This document shows positions 8,410 to 18,078 of a stretch of 64,000 nucleotides of DNA, piece after piece. Source of the DNA: JACRAV01 sp964571235 (GTDB lineage Bacteria; Zixibacteria; MSB-5A5; GN15; FEB-12); the NCBI GenBank assembly GCA_964571235.1, contig CAZNAI010000004.1, forward strand, positions 248,001-312,000, read 5' to 3'. Below the pieces are notes generated by a model. It made no database searches. It worked only from the letters and a program-made list of their open reading frames with translations, and had not been told where the DNA came from. The stretch's first letter is position 1, and each line of letters starts with the position of its first letter. The translations under genes and the position numbers were made by a program.

Positions 8410-11103
8410 TTGAGAACACCGATCCGAAACATCTTCGTTGTGTGTGCGCTGGCGCTGGCTGTCATCAGTGGCGCACGCTCGGCATACGCCGGTGTCACCG
8501 GAAAAATTTCCGGGGTTGTATTGCAGACTGATAACAAGTCTCCTCTTGCCGGCGCTACCATTCGAGTTGAAGGCACCAATCTGGCGACAAAGACCGACGA
8601 CGACGGCGAATACTTCATTATTAATGTCCCGGTGGGAACGTATGATTTGACCGTTACCTACGTCGGATATGAAACGATGGTGAAGAAAGGTGTCCGGATT
8701 CTTGTCGATTTAACCACTCCGGTCGACTTTGCGATCCTGCAGTCGGCGGTTGAATTGAAACAACCGACCGTGGTTCATGCCACCGCTCCGGTAATCCAAC
8801 GCGACCAGACTTCGTCCAGTTTGATTTTCACTTCCGAGCGTTTACGTAATCTGCCAAATATCATCTCAGTGCAGTCGATTCTTACGAATTATCCCGGCGT
8901 AGTTGTAGATAGAAAAGAAGAACTGCACGTCCGCGGCGGTCGCGCCGGGCAGGTATCATATTACTTGGACGGTTTCTCGATTCAGGATCCGTTCGTCGCC
9001 CAGGCCGGCATACGCATTATGCCGACTGCAATTGAAGAACTGACGCTCACTTCCGGCGGATTTACCGCCGAGTACGGCGAGGCCCTTTCCGGCGTTGTCA
9101 ACGCGGTTACCCGCGAAGGCGGCTCTACATATAAAGGGAATGTTCGTACCTATCAAGGCGCAACCCATCCCTACGACGTCACAAAAGCTGAGTGGGGGAC
9201 GTTTGGGACAAATCAAAACCGGGCCGTGAGTTTCAATCTGTCCGGTCCAATTCCGGGGCTGTCCAGCGACCGGTATTCGTTCTTTGCCGCCGGCGAATAT
9301 TTGCGGGACTACTCGTTCCTTCCGCACGACTTTGACAAGACTTTTACCGCGACCACCAAATTCTCCGCCCAGCCGACCTCTAAGGTCCGGATTCGCGGAG
9401 ACTTCTCGTATTCACACGACGATGGCCAAATCTACCGCCATCGAGATCAAAATGGCGCGTCGTTTGATTTCAATCTCGACGGCCTCCCGGTCAAGCGGGC
9501 GGAATCGTACTTAGCTGGCATCACTGCCAACTATGCGGCGACGGAGCGATCGATCTGGTCGTTGACTGTCAACCGATTTTCCACCTGGACCCTGACCGCG
9601 CCGGGGCATTTGCTTGATGTTTACTGGCGTGACTGGCCGGGGTACTCCGAAGATGCCAATGGCGTATATAATGGAACAGTTCACGATCACAACTATCTGG
9701 ATCATCTTGATTACAACAACGAGTACGAACTGACCGGTTTCCTGCTGGGCGACCGGTTCGACCCGACCTATTCATATCGCAAGTCGGCGAACAATTCGAT
9801 CATGGGCACCTGGGTACAGCAGATTTCCAAGACCAACCAGTTCAAGTTCGGCGTTGAATACGACCGGTACCATGTCAAGCGTGACTCGAAACAGTTCTTT
9901 AACAGCAAGCCGTATACTGAATTCTACGACTGTCGGCCGACATATATCTCGACCTATGTGCAGGACAAACTTGAGTACCAGCAGTTTGTGATCAACGCCG
10001 GTGTCCGCTTCGACTATCACAACCCGGATATCTCGTATAACAAACTCACCGCCATCAAGCGCCAGAATCAGATTGATTCGATCGATTCTAAGTGGATCGA
10101 CGCGTCGTCGAAATCCCGCATCGCGCCGCGCTTTGGCATTTCGTTCCCCGTTTCAGAAAAGACAGTTATGCACGCCAACTACGGCGTGTACTATCAGACG
10201 CCGATTTATCGTTACCTGTATATCAATCTGGCTGGCGATATTTCAACCGGACTTCCGCTGGTCGGTAATCCCGACCTTAAGCCGGAAAAGACAGTTTCGT
10301 ATGAGTTGGGTGTGGATCACTTGGTGGGCGACTATCTGCGTCTTGATGTCACCGCCTATTACAAGGACATCAAGGACCTGGTCACCACTCGGCGGCTGTC
10401 GCAGATTCCCGGAACTTCGATTACCTATTTCACCAACGATGATTATGGTTCCGCGTCCGGTATCGATATTGCCATCGAGCGCCTTCGGGTGAATGGATTT
10501 GTAAGCGGCTCAATATCCTATGGATACATGGTCGCCCGCGGCATCGGATCGAATGCCCTCGACCCGTACTATACCTATCTGACGTCAACCATCGACACCC
10601 TCGCGCCGGTGACCGAGTATCCGCTCGATTTCGATCAGCGGCACACGTTGACCGCCGTCTTCGATATGCGCTTCCCCGCCAACTGGAAAGGACACCTCTT
10701 TGGTCTCCCTGTTCCCGGATCATGGGGACTGACCTTTGTCGGTTCTCTCGGATCGGGACTTCCGTATACCAAGAGCGACGACAAGGGTAGCCGCGTGGGC
10801 GCCCGCAACGAAGGCCGTCTGCCTGCCTATTCAAGCGTCGACATGCGCTTTAACAAAGACTGGAATCTGGGTGGATCAGGGAAGATGCTCACCTTCTTCT
10901 TTGAGATCGACAATCTCTTCAATCGTCACAACGTACTGGGTGTCTATTCTCGTTCCGGCCTCCCCGATGACGATAATATCCGGCAGACCTCGCTGGCCCT
11001 CGACGCCAACCTGCTTTCCGGGCTCGACCGACTGTACGATCACGATCCTCAGAACTACTCGGCGCCGCGCACCGCTCGCCTTGGAATGGAATACAGTTTC
11101 TGA
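8410..11103 (+). CDS. TonB-dependent receptor with CarboxypepD-like N-domain (module 1)
   Basis: 897 residues, outer membrane. TTG start with GGAG five bases upstream, followed by a signal peptide (VVCALALAVISGARSAYA). Residues ~30-110 form a carboxypeptidase-regulatory-like beta-sandwich (GKISGVVLQTDNKSPLAG), as in SusC-type receptors. The plug follows at ~130-230 (VRGGRAGQVSYYLDGFSIQD, FTAEYGEALSGVVN), then a 22-strand-type barrel ending in the aromatic C-terminus RLGMEYSF. It imports a ligand with TonB-ExbBD energy; the ligand cannot be told. It is followed by a large secreted protein and a PorV-like protein, the same grouping as at 41.3-48 kb. A shared 230-290 base divergent region separates it from the binding-protein gene. 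Confidence 0.92.
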   Translation: MRTPIRNIFVVCALALAVISGARSAYAGVTGKISGVVLQTDNKSPLAGATIRVEGTNLATKTDDDGEYFIINVPVGTYDLTVTYVGYETMVKKGVRILVDLTTPVDFAILQSAVELKQPTVVHATAPVIQRDQTSSSLIFTSERLRNLPNIISVQSILTNYPGVVVDRKEELHVRGGRAGQVSYYLDGFSIQDPFVAQAGIRIMPTAIEELTLTSGGFTAEYGEALSGVVNAVTREGGSTYKGNVRTYQGATHPYDVTKAEWGTFGTNQNRAVSFNLSGPIPGLSSDRYSFFAAGEYLRDYSFLPHDFDKTFTATTKFSAQPTSKVRIRGDFSYSHDDGQIYRHRDQNGASFDFNLDGLPVKRAESYLAGITANYAATERSIWSLTVNRFSTWTLTAPGHLLDVYWRDWPGYSEDANGVYNGTVHDHNYLDHLDYNNEYELTGFLLGDRFDPTYSYRKSANNSIMGTWVQQISKTNQFKFGVEYDRYHVKRDSKQFFNSKPYTEFYDCRPTYISTYVQDKLEYQQFVINAGVRFDYHNPDISYNKLTAIKRQNQIDSIDSKWIDASSKSRIAPRFGISFPVSEKTVMHANYGVYYQTPIYRYLYINLAGDISTGLPLVGNPDLKPEKTVSYELGVDHLVGDYLRLDVTAYYKDIKDLVTTRRLSQIPGTSITYFTNDDYGSASGIDIAIERLRVNGFVSGSISYGYMVARGIGSNALDPYYTYLTSTIDTLAPVTEYPLDFDQRHTLTAVFDMRFPANWKGHLFGLPVPGSWGLTFVGSLGSGLPYTKSDDKGSRVGARNEGRLPAYSSVDMRFNKDWNLGGSGKMLTFFFEIDNLFNRHNVLGVYSRSGLPDDDNIRQTSLALDANLLSGLDRLYDHDPQNYSAPRTARLGMEYSF

Positions 11104-11114
11104 GCGCAAATGGG

Positions 11115-13862
11115 ATGGGTAAACAAATGACAGGTCACAAGAAATTCACAATCGCGGCGACCGCAGTCGTCCTTTGTTTCGGAGTTGAGCTAGGTATCGC
11201 CCGGCCAGCACCGACTGGCAACGGGATCGGAATAGACGGTACACCGCCCAGGCTGATCCCGTCACCGGCGACTATTGATCAGGTTGTTCACGATTTCGGA
11301 AATATCGCCACCACGGTCGACAACTGGGGGTATATCGGCGGATACGACTGGCAGGGACTTCCCTCGGGCGAATGGCCGCGCGGAAGCCACCACCACTATC
11401 TGGCTGAAATCAAATACTGGATGGGCGCCATCGTCGGCCCCGATACTCTGATCGCCGATAGCTACGAGGATTTCCAGGGACTACCGGACAGTATCAATGG
11501 CGGCGAGTCTTACAAGATTCATCTCTCGACTGATACCAGTCGGTACTATTCTTATAACCCGACCGACACCACCGGAATAGGGCTTGGGAATCCGTCGCAG
11601 GGATGGAAAGTCTGGAACTTTGATTCCAGCGCCTATACCTACAACCAGGTGTACAGTACGCGCGATACACAGTTGGTCTCCGGCAATTGGACTCACTTTT
11701 TCCCCGGCGGACCGACCTCGCTCCAGGAGTCGCATTACCGTTTCAATGACGCCGCCGAAGGCAGTTCACTGCTCGGCCTTGAAATGACCCAGACTGTTCT
11801 ACAATGGAATTATTGCTACAATCAGGACTTGATGTATGTCATCCTCGACATTAAGAACAATTCCGGCGCTGATCTGAATAATTTCGCTTTCGGTCTCTAT
11901 GTCGATCTCGACGTTGGCGCCAATGAACAGGCGGGGCAAAATGGCCAGACTGACGATCTGGTCGGTTCGGACTCTACCCAAAATCTCGCCTGGATTTACG
12001 ACGACAACAAGTACGATGAAGGGTGGAAAGCCAAACCCGGTATTATGGGGACCAAGTTCATCGAGACCCCGCAAGGGATCGGGATGACCTCTTTCCGCAC
12101 CGGTGACTGGGCGCTTGTACCGGACAACGATCCGGGCAAATATGAAATGATCAATGGCACCCAATACGACGGCTCAATCCCGCCTGCCGATCAATACTAT
12201 GTCCAGTGCACGCGCGGCATCAATTTCATGGCCGATTCAACTATTCGCGTCGTATTTGCGATCATAGCCGGCGCCGACGAAGACGCTTTCCGGGCCAATG
12301 CGCAGATGGCACAGACGCTCTACGACAAGCACTATGTAGGCCCACAACCGCCTACCACGCCGTTTCTTTCTGTGACCGCAGGTGACAGCAAAAATTATTT
12401 GCGCTGGACCGACACCTCTGAAGTCGGTGTCGACCCGCTGACCGGTGTCAATGATTTCCGGGGCTACAAACTCTACCGCTCAGAAAACAAAGGGAAGACC
12501 TGGGGCGAACTTGACTTGACCAATCGCAACACCTGCTTGGAAGTCGACTACAAGCGGCTGGCCGAATTTCCGGTCGGTGCGCCGGGTGAACCGATGGTCC
12601 ACTCATATATCGATACCGGACTTTCCAACGGCGCTGAGTATTGGTACTGCCTCTCCGCCTATGACGCGGGGGAGCCGGGGCTTGTCGATGTGCTGCAAAC
12701 TGGATTTGGATCACCTAACTCAGCCCGAAATGTCGGCTCAGGAACTCCGCGCACCAATCCGGCCGGATACTACTCTGCCGCCGGAACTGTCGAACATCAA
12801 ACGTTGACTATCGACCCGCCCTCAGATGGAAGTATTAAGCCTACTGTCTTCGACCAGGCGGCTTTGACTGGATCAGATTACAAAGTGGTCTTCACCGACG
12901 CCCCCGATCAGACTTACTGGCACCTGATCAACGTCACCACCGGCGATACGGTCGTGAAAGACCAGACGCTGGAAAACGCCGCTGATGATCTTTATCCGGT
13001 TGGCGAAGGCCTTCGGGTGGTAGTGAATAACGGTGACCGCGCACCACGGGGGTATGATCAGACCGGCTTTGCAACGTCGGGCGACACCACCATGGCGCTC
13101 TCGGTCTTTCTCGGTCCAGTCATACCCTTGATCACCGATGATGAAAGCTATCACTTTGGCGATGCCAAGATTCGAGCCACTTACGAAATCCGATACACCG
13201 GCGATACCACTATTGCCACTTCGGTATGGGAAGGCTTCGACGCCACCACCTACCCGAAAACGCGCATTCCGTACGAAGTTTGGAATACGACTACCAATCA
13301 GCGCGTGTCGCTTGCCAATACGTCGGTTTCAGGCACCTGGGGACCGGGTAGCACCGCAATTATTGTCGACTACCCATATGATTCGACTGCCGACCTGACG
13401 GCCGAAGCTTTCCCGTACTTGTATGGATGGGCGTTCAGATTTGACGCGACAGTCTGGAATCCTCAGACGGGCGATGTCTTTACAATTGAGGGCGCTCCGG
13501 TAAATGGTCCGAACGACGAATTTGTGTTCAAGGCCGACGGTATCGACGCGGCGTTGGCTGGCAAAAGTCTGAGCCGTATCCACACGCTTCCCGATCCGTA
13601 CTTCGGTCGCTACAGTTCGCATGTGGAAGATCTCAACGGCGAAACAGTGCTTCAGTTTGTCAATCTGCCCGACAAGTGCACGATTCGCATATACACGCTG
13701 TCCGGCGATCTGGTCAACACGATCGAACATGACAACCTGACCGGAACCGAAAACTGGAATCTGCTCAGCAGTGACCGTCGCGAGATTGCTTCGGGTGTTT
13801 ATATCTACCATGTCGACTCACCGTACGGCGAGAAACTCGGACGCATGGCGATCATGAAGTGA
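11115..13862 (+). CDS. Large secreted protein with Fn3-like region and C-terminal sorting-type domain
   Basis: 915 residues with an N-terminal signal peptide (IAATAVVLCFGVELGIA). I do not recognise the N-terminal ~400 residues, rich in Asp, Gly, Tyr and Trp as in extracellular beta proteins. Around residues 420-520 a fibronectin-III-like segment is visible (KNYLRWTDTSEVGVDPLTG, FRGYKLYRSENKG, YWYCLSAYDAG). The last ~85 residues (TLPDPYFGRY, CTIRIYTLSGDLVNTIEHD, REIASGVYIYHVDS, ending KLGRMAIMK) have the FlgD-like/Por-secretion-tail layout used by type IX cargo. It starts 11 bases after the TonB receptor gene and ends 10 bases before the PorV-like gene. It may be a surface partner of the receptor. 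Confidence 0.8.
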   Translation: MGKQMTGHKKFTIAATAVVLCFGVELGIARPAPTGNGIGIDGTPPRLIPSPATIDQVVHDFGNIATTVDNWGYIGGYDWQGLPSGEWPRGSHHHYLAEIKYWMGAIVGPDTLIADSYEDFQGLPDSINGGESYKIHLSTDTSRYYSYNPTDTTGIGLGNPSQGWKVWNFDSSAYTYNQVYSTRDTQLVSGNWTHFFPGGPTSLQESHYRFNDAAEGSSLLGLEMTQTVLQWNYCYNQDLMYVILDIKNNSGADLNNFAFGLYVDLDVGANEQAGQNGQTDDLVGSDSTQNLAWIYDDNKYDEGWKAKPGIMGTKFIETPQGIGMTSFRTGDWALVPDNDPGKYEMINGTQYDGSIPPADQYYVQCTRGINFMADSTIRVVFAIIAGADEDAFRANAQMAQTLYDKHYVGPQPPTTPFLSVTAGDSKNYLRWTDTSEVGVDPLTGVNDFRGYKLYRSENKGKTWGELDLTNRNTCLEVDYKRLAEFPVGAPGEPMVHSYIDTGLSNGAEYWYCLSAYDAGEPGLVDVLQTGFGSPNSARNVGSGTPRTNPAGYYSAAGTVEHQTLTIDPPSDGSIKPTVFDQAALTGSDYKVVFTDAPDQTYWHLINVTTGDTVVKDQTLENAADDLYPVGEGLRVVVNNGDRAPRGYDQTGFATSGDTTMALSVFLGPVIPLITDDESYHFGDAKIRATYEIRYTGDTTIATSVWEGFDATTYPKTRIPYEVWNTTTNQRVSLANTSVSGTWGPGSTAIIVDYPYDSTADLTAEAFPYLYGWAFRFDATVWNPQTGDVFTIEGAPVNGPNDEFVFKADGIDAALAGKSLSRIHTLPDPYFGRYSSHVEDLNGETVLQFVNLPDKCTIRIYTLSGDLVNTIEHDNLTGTENWNLLSSDRREIASGVYIYHVDSPYGEKLGRMAIMK

Positions 13863-13872
13863 CGAGGAACAT

Positions 13873-14871
13873 ATGAAAAAAATTCTCATCACATTGATTA
13901 TGCTACTCCCGGTCGCCGGGACCTACGCCGAGCAGACCAAAGTCGGTTCGGCCGGAGCACAGTTTCTGAAAATCGGCGTTGGTTCGCGCTATCAGGCGCT
14001 TGGCGATGCCGGCGCGGCGACGGCCAACGATGTCTACGCCATGTTCTGGAATCCGGCGGGACTAGTTGGGATCGAAGGAAACGCGATCAGTTTCACCAAT
14101 GTCAATTATCTGCTCGATATCGATATGAACTATGTCGGCTATGCGAAAAACTTCGAGGGAATCGGCGTTTTCGGCGCTTCAGCCACCGTGCTCTCGATGG
14201 GTGAACAGAATATTTACACCTACGAAAATCAAGAAGGCAATGGCCAGCATTACACCGCCGGTTCGATGGCGATAGGTTTGTCGTTTGCCCGTCAAATGAC
14301 TTCCACGTTTGCCTTTGGTGGCACGGTCAGATATGTCGGCGAACGGATTCACCTTGAGAAATCATCTGGGTTCGCCGTCGATTTCGGTACCATGCTCTGG
14401 ACCGGGTTTAAGACCCTGCGCCTTGGGTTGGCGATCACCAACATGGGCCCGCAACTGAAATTCAGCGGTCCGGATCTGACCGTCCCATACGACGAACAGG
14501 GTAATAGCGGATCGAACTACCCGATCGGTGCTTCTATCGACGTGAACAAATACAACCTCCCGATGATGTTCCGTATGGGCATGGCGTATGATATGAGTGT
14601 CGGCTCTAAATCACTCGTGACGTTCGCGGCTGACCTTCGCAACCCTAACGACAATGTCCAGCAAGGGTCGCTCGGGGCTGAATTCGGATATAACGATCAG
14701 TTCTTTGTCCGGGGTGGATACAAGATAAACAGCAAGGAAGAGAAGATGTCGCTGGGCGCCGGGCTGAATACGGCCGTGACCAAAGACACGCGGTTGAGCA
14801 TCGACTACGCCTGGCAGGACTTCGGGCGGCTGAATTCGACTCAGCGTTTCTCCGTTGGCTTTACCTTCTAA
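13873..14871 (+). CDS. PorV/PorQ-like outer-membrane beta-barrel protein (module 1)
   Basis: 332 residues. GAGGAA ribosome site, signal peptide MKKILITLIMLLPVAGTYA, then the family hallmark KVGSAGAQFLKIGVGSRYQALGDAG and the NPAG motif (MFWNPAGLVG). The rest alternates as a FadL-like barrel and ends in an aromatic strand (QRFSVGFTF). In type IX secretion PorV shuttles cargo with sorting domains to the surface. Here it directly follows a gene for such a cargo-like protein. A terminator follows, closing a three-gene unit with the receptor. The exact role (general shuttle or dedicated to one cargo) is not determined. Confidence 0.88.
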   Translation: MKKILITLIMLLPVAGTYAEQTKVGSAGAQFLKIGVGSRYQALGDAGAATANDVYAMFWNPAGLVGIEGNAISFTNVNYLLDIDMNYVGYAKNFEGIGVFGASATVLSMGEQNIYTYENQEGNGQHYTAGSMAIGLSFARQMTSTFAFGGTVRYVGERIHLEKSSGFAVDFGTMLWTGFKTLRLGLAITNMGPQLKFSGPDLTVPYDEQGNSGSNYPIGASIDVNKYNLPMMFRMGMAYDMSVGSKSLVTFAADLRNPNDNVQQGSLGAEFGYNDQFFVRGGYKINSKEEKMSLGAGLNTAVTKDTRLSIDYAWQDFGRLNSTQRFSVGFTF

Positions 14872-14895
14872 GATGGCCGATAGACTTAAAAAATC

Positions 14896-14921
14896 ATGCC
14901 CCCCCTCGGGGCATTTTTTTT
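14896..14921 (+). terminator. Rho-independent terminator after module 1
   Basis: Stem ATGCCCC / GGGGCAT (14896-14902 and 14908-14914), loop CCCTC, and a run of eight T from 14914. It lies 25 bases after the PorV-like stop codon. Confidence 0.85.
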
Positions 14922-14999
14922 GGCGCCGGGTTTGTCCCGCTGGACTTTTGGTGTACAATGGGATATACTAAAGATTCACCCTCAACGAGCTATGGAAGT

Positions 15000-16589
15000 A
15001 TGAAGAGTATCCGACGCCTTGCTGTCACTGCCACCGTTGCCGTTCTTGTTCTTGGGTATACCCCCGTCCGATCGGCTGACGAATCCCCCCTTCAAGTAGT
15101 CCAAACCTACCTTGACTATGTTGCCAGCGGCAACTATGAGTCGGCCATCGAACTCTGGAGCCCGGCCTCGGCCGCCCGAGCCAATCGGTTCGGGATCGAA
15201 TTCCCCGAGTCGCCGATCCGCGCCGATGCCGCCTCGCCACTGGTGCGCCATGCCAACGAATTGTCGGGATACAATGTTCAGCCGGTCCAGAGTTTGCAAA
15301 CAGTCGGACTGGACGCCACCTTTGTCAAGATGCTCTTCTCCGCGACGAAAGAGAAAACTTCGCTCCAACAGTGGTACTTCACCCGACACGAGGCCGAATG
15401 GTACTGGCTTTGTTATCCGCAGGACGCCATCGCAAAAGACTGGCCGGTGCAGGAGAGCAGATATTTCCGATTGCATGTCCACCCCTCGGTCGCCGATTTT
15501 GTCAGTGCACCGGCAATGGCCCAGTTCGACCACTTTGTCGAAGCGGTCGCCGATACCCTCGGGCTGACCCGCGCCGATATTGCCCTGATCGCTGACAAAA
15601 AAATAGAATATTTCTACTGCAACGATGACTCCACAGTGCTGTCGATTACCGGACAGTTTACCAAAGGGGTGCTCGATCAGTCGTCCAACGACATCATTTC
15701 GTCGAGCTTCCCGCATCACCACGAAGTCGTCCACTTACTTACAAACATAAAGCTCAAATCGCTCCCCCTGTATACTCTGCCCGTTGTTCGCGAAGGACTC
15801 GCGGTTAGGTTCGGCGGACGATGGGGGAAAGGCCCGGCCGCGCTTTTGGACCTCGGCGCTTTCCTAATTAGAGACACGCTGGTCTCGATAGACTCAAGTC
15901 TGGCAGTGCCAAATTTTGAGAATTCGTCGGAGATGGATCTTTTGTATCCGGTCTCGGGAGTAGTAGTTTCATATTTGTGGGACAAGCTGGGTAAACAGAA
16001 ATTCTGGAGTTTGTATAGCTCAATGTCCGGCCCGCAGGATGTTATCAGCCGGCTTTCGACCGCTGAGGTCGGGGCCCGATTGGCCACCGCTCTTTCTCGC
16101 AAGAGCTGGGACGAAGTCAAAACAGGTCTTTCGGCGTATATGGCGCAAAATGTTGCAGGTTGGACAACCTCGAGCGCGGGCTCTTCACCCAAAGGAAAGC
16201 TGATCTGGAATAACCCCACCGATAGCGTGGTCATAGATGGCGACTGGATTTGCTTCTCTGTCAAAGCCGATTCCGGTGTCCTGGTCAAGGAGAGTTTTCT
16301 TCTGTTCAGAGACTCTACTTTTGCCGGTCATAAATCGCTGTTGTTCGACGAACACTTTATGGGAGCAGTGCCGTTTGAGGGATTTCGGTACGGAGTCCGG
16401 ATCGATCAAAACGAAGCCGGTGTGTACGACTATGCCGGCAACAACCTGATCTCCAAGTTTATCCTCGGTATCAACGGTGTAGACAATTATTACAACCCGA
16501 AGACCAACCGGGTCACAATAAAATTCAAGAAAAGCCTGTTCGGACCTATCACTCCAGCGGCGGCCGACATGGTGGCGGTTCCGTACTAA
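15000..16589 (+). CDS. Secreted protein with gluzincin-type HExxH motif, putative metallopeptidase
   Basis: 529 residues from the ATG at 15000, chosen because it opens directly into a signal peptide (KSIRRLAVTATVAVLVLGYTP) and has GGAAG just upstream; an ATG at 14958 would add 14 poorly fitting residues. The N-terminal ~130 residues look NTF2/SnoaL-like (PLQVVQTYLDYVASGNYESA). Residues 241-245 are HEVVH with a glutamate at 265 (VVREGLAV), the spacing of thermolysin/M1/M61-type zinc sites. The segment after ~400 appears all-beta. It may cleave peptides in the envelope, but the family is not identified and no substrate can be named. It stands alone between a terminator and the transhydrogenase gene. 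Confidence 0.7.
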   Translation: MKSIRRLAVTATVAVLVLGYTPVRSADESPLQVVQTYLDYVASGNYESAIELWSPASAARANRFGIEFPESPIRADAASPLVRHANELSGYNVQPVQSLQTVGLDATFVKMLFSATKEKTSLQQWYFTRHEAEWYWLCYPQDAIAKDWPVQESRYFRLHVHPSVADFVSAPAMAQFDHFVEAVADTLGLTRADIALIADKKIEYFYCNDDSTVLSITGQFTKGVLDQSSNDIISSSFPHHHEVVHLLTNIKLKSLPLYTLPVVREGLAVRFGGRWGKGPAALLDLGAFLIRDTLVSIDSSLAVPNFENSSEMDLLYPVSGVVVSYLWDKLGKQKFWSLYSSMSGPQDVISRLSTAEVGARLATALSRKSWDEVKTGLSAYMAQNVAGWTTSSAGSSPKGKLIWNNPTDSVVIDGDWICFSVKADSGVLVKESFLLFRDSTFAGHKSLLFDEHFMGAVPFEGFRYGVRIDQNEAGVYDYAGNNLISKFILGINGVDNYYNPKTNRVTIKFKKSLFGPITPAAADMVAVPY

Positions 16590-16641
16590 CATTCCGCCGA
16601 CACTACAGCATCATTTCCCCACTACTCAGGACGAGAAGTAC

Positions 16642-18054
16642 ATGGCTGACGGAGCAGTAAAACATCACGACTTAGACCTCATCGTTATCGGCTCAGGGCC
16701 GGCCGGTGAGAAAGCGGCCATCGAGGCCTCCAAGCTCCGCAAGAGCACCGCGATCATCGAGCGTCAATCGGTGCAGGGGGGAGTTTGCCTGCACACCGGA
16801 ACTATCCCTTCAAAGACTCTTCGGGAAACCGTTCTCTATATCGCCGGTCTTCGTCAGCGCTCGGTCTACGGATTGGTCGGCGGCACCCGGCCCGGCGTTA
16901 CGATTCGCGAACTGATGTATCGCAAGGACCAAGTCATCCAGCAGGAACTCGACGTTATCTCGCAGAATATGGCAAGGCACCACATCGAAGTCATTCACGG
17001 CACCGGAATGATCGCCGATCCGCATACGGTAGTTGTGTCAGCCGACGATCAAAGCGCGAGAGTGCTCAAAGCCGAATCTATTATCATTTCCACCGGGACC
17101 CGCTCTTTTCGGCCGCCGAATATCAACTTCGATGGCACGCATATCTACGATTCCGAGACGATTCTCGATCTGGATGTTATCCCCCGGAGTTTGACCATTG
17201 TCGGCGGCGGCGTCATTGGCTGTGAATACGCCTCGATCTTCTCGCACATCGGCGTGAAAGTGACGATTGTCGATGTCCGCAAGAAACTCCTGTCGTTTCT
17301 CGATCACGAAATTTCCGAGGCGCTCATGTACCTGATGCGCAAGTATGGCACTAATCTGGTGCTTGGCGAATCGTGGGAGAGCATCACTCGCGAGGGGGAT
17401 CAAGTCGTTACCGTAACGAAATCCGGCCGACGAATCGTTTCCGACCGTCTCTTGTTCGCCGCCGGACGCTACGGCAACACCGAGAATCTCGGGCTTGAAG
17501 GACTGGGCGTTGAGACCGACGACCGCGGCTTAATCAAAGTGAATGAAAAGTACCAAACCGCTGTGCCGAATATTTTCGCCGTCGGCGATGTCATCGGGTT
17601 CCCCTCGCTTGCCTCAGTATCCATGGATCAGGGACGGCTGGCGGCGATCCACGCATTTCAGCGGCCTGACATCGGTTGCCTCAATACCCTTCTTCCGTTC
17701 GGTATTTATACCATCCCCGAAGTGTCGCTTGTTGGAGAAACCGAGGAGTCGTTATCCGGCGCAGGGCAGGATTACGAGATCGGTATGGCTCGGTACTACG
17801 AATTGCCGCGCGGGCAGATAATCAACGACCACGACGGCATGCTCAAGCTGATATTCGACCGTCAATCAAAGCGGATTTTAGGCGTGCACATCATTGGCGA
17901 CAAAGCGACCGAACTTATACATATTGGTCAAGCGGTGATGACCCACGGCGGCACGCTGGATTATTTCGCCGACACGGTCTTCAATCACCCGACCCTTTCC
18001 GAGGCGTACAAAATCGCCGCCCTGGATGGTTTCGCGCGTCTCCAGGTGCACTGA
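16642..18054 (+). CDS. sthA: Soluble pyridine nucleotide transhydrogenase (SthA-type flavoprotein)
   Basis: 470 residues, close to E. coli SthA length. The enzyme equilibrates NADPH and NADH in the cytoplasm. FAD site IVIGSGPAGEKAAIEASK, NAD(P) site TIVGGGVIGCEYASIFSHIG and FAVGDVIGFPSLASVSMDQGR are clear. At the site where dihydrolipoamide dehydrogenases and glutathione reductases have Cys-x4-Cys, this protein has GGVCLHTGTIPSK: one Cys (C49) and Thr at the second position (T54). That loss, shared with SthA (CTHWGT), plus GIYTIPEISLVG-like residues near 345 and FNHPTLSEAYKIAALDG at the end, separates it from disulfide oxidoreductases. Monocistronic and convergent with the next gene. Confidence 0.9.
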   Translation: MADGAVKHHDLDLIVIGSGPAGEKAAIEASKLRKSTAIIERQSVQGGVCLHTGTIPSKTLRETVLYIAGLRQRSVYGLVGGTRPGVTIRELMYRKDQVIQQELDVISQNMARHHIEVIHGTGMIADPHTVVVSADDQSARVLKAESIIISTGTRSFRPPNINFDGTHIYDSETILDLDVIPRSLTIVGGGVIGCEYASIFSHIGVKVTIVDVRKKLLSFLDHEISEALMYLMRKYGTNLVLGESWESITREGDQVVTVTKSGRRIVSDRLLFAAGRYGNTENLGLEGLGVETDDRGLIKVNEKYQTAVPNIFAVGDVIGFPSLASVSMDQGRLAAIHAFQRPDIGCLNTLLPFGIYTIPEVSLVGETEESLSGAGQDYEIGMARYYELPRGQIINDHDGMLKLIFDRQSKRILGVHIIGDKATELIHIGQAVMTHGGTLDYFADTVFNHPTLSEAYKIAALDGFARLQVH

Positions 18055-18078
18055 CCGTTCGTCAGTTTCCACGCAAAT

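Noticed and set aside
14982..15734. 250-codon open frame antisense to the gluzincin-like gene
   Set aside because: Fully overlaps a gene with signal peptide and zinc motif; no ribosome site or family resemblance. A shadow of high-GC coding sequence.
16642..18054. Dihydrolipoamide dehydrogenase or mercuric reductase
   Set aside because: The second redox cysteine is replaced by Thr (CLHTGT), and lipoyl-complex genes are not adjacent; SthA fits better.
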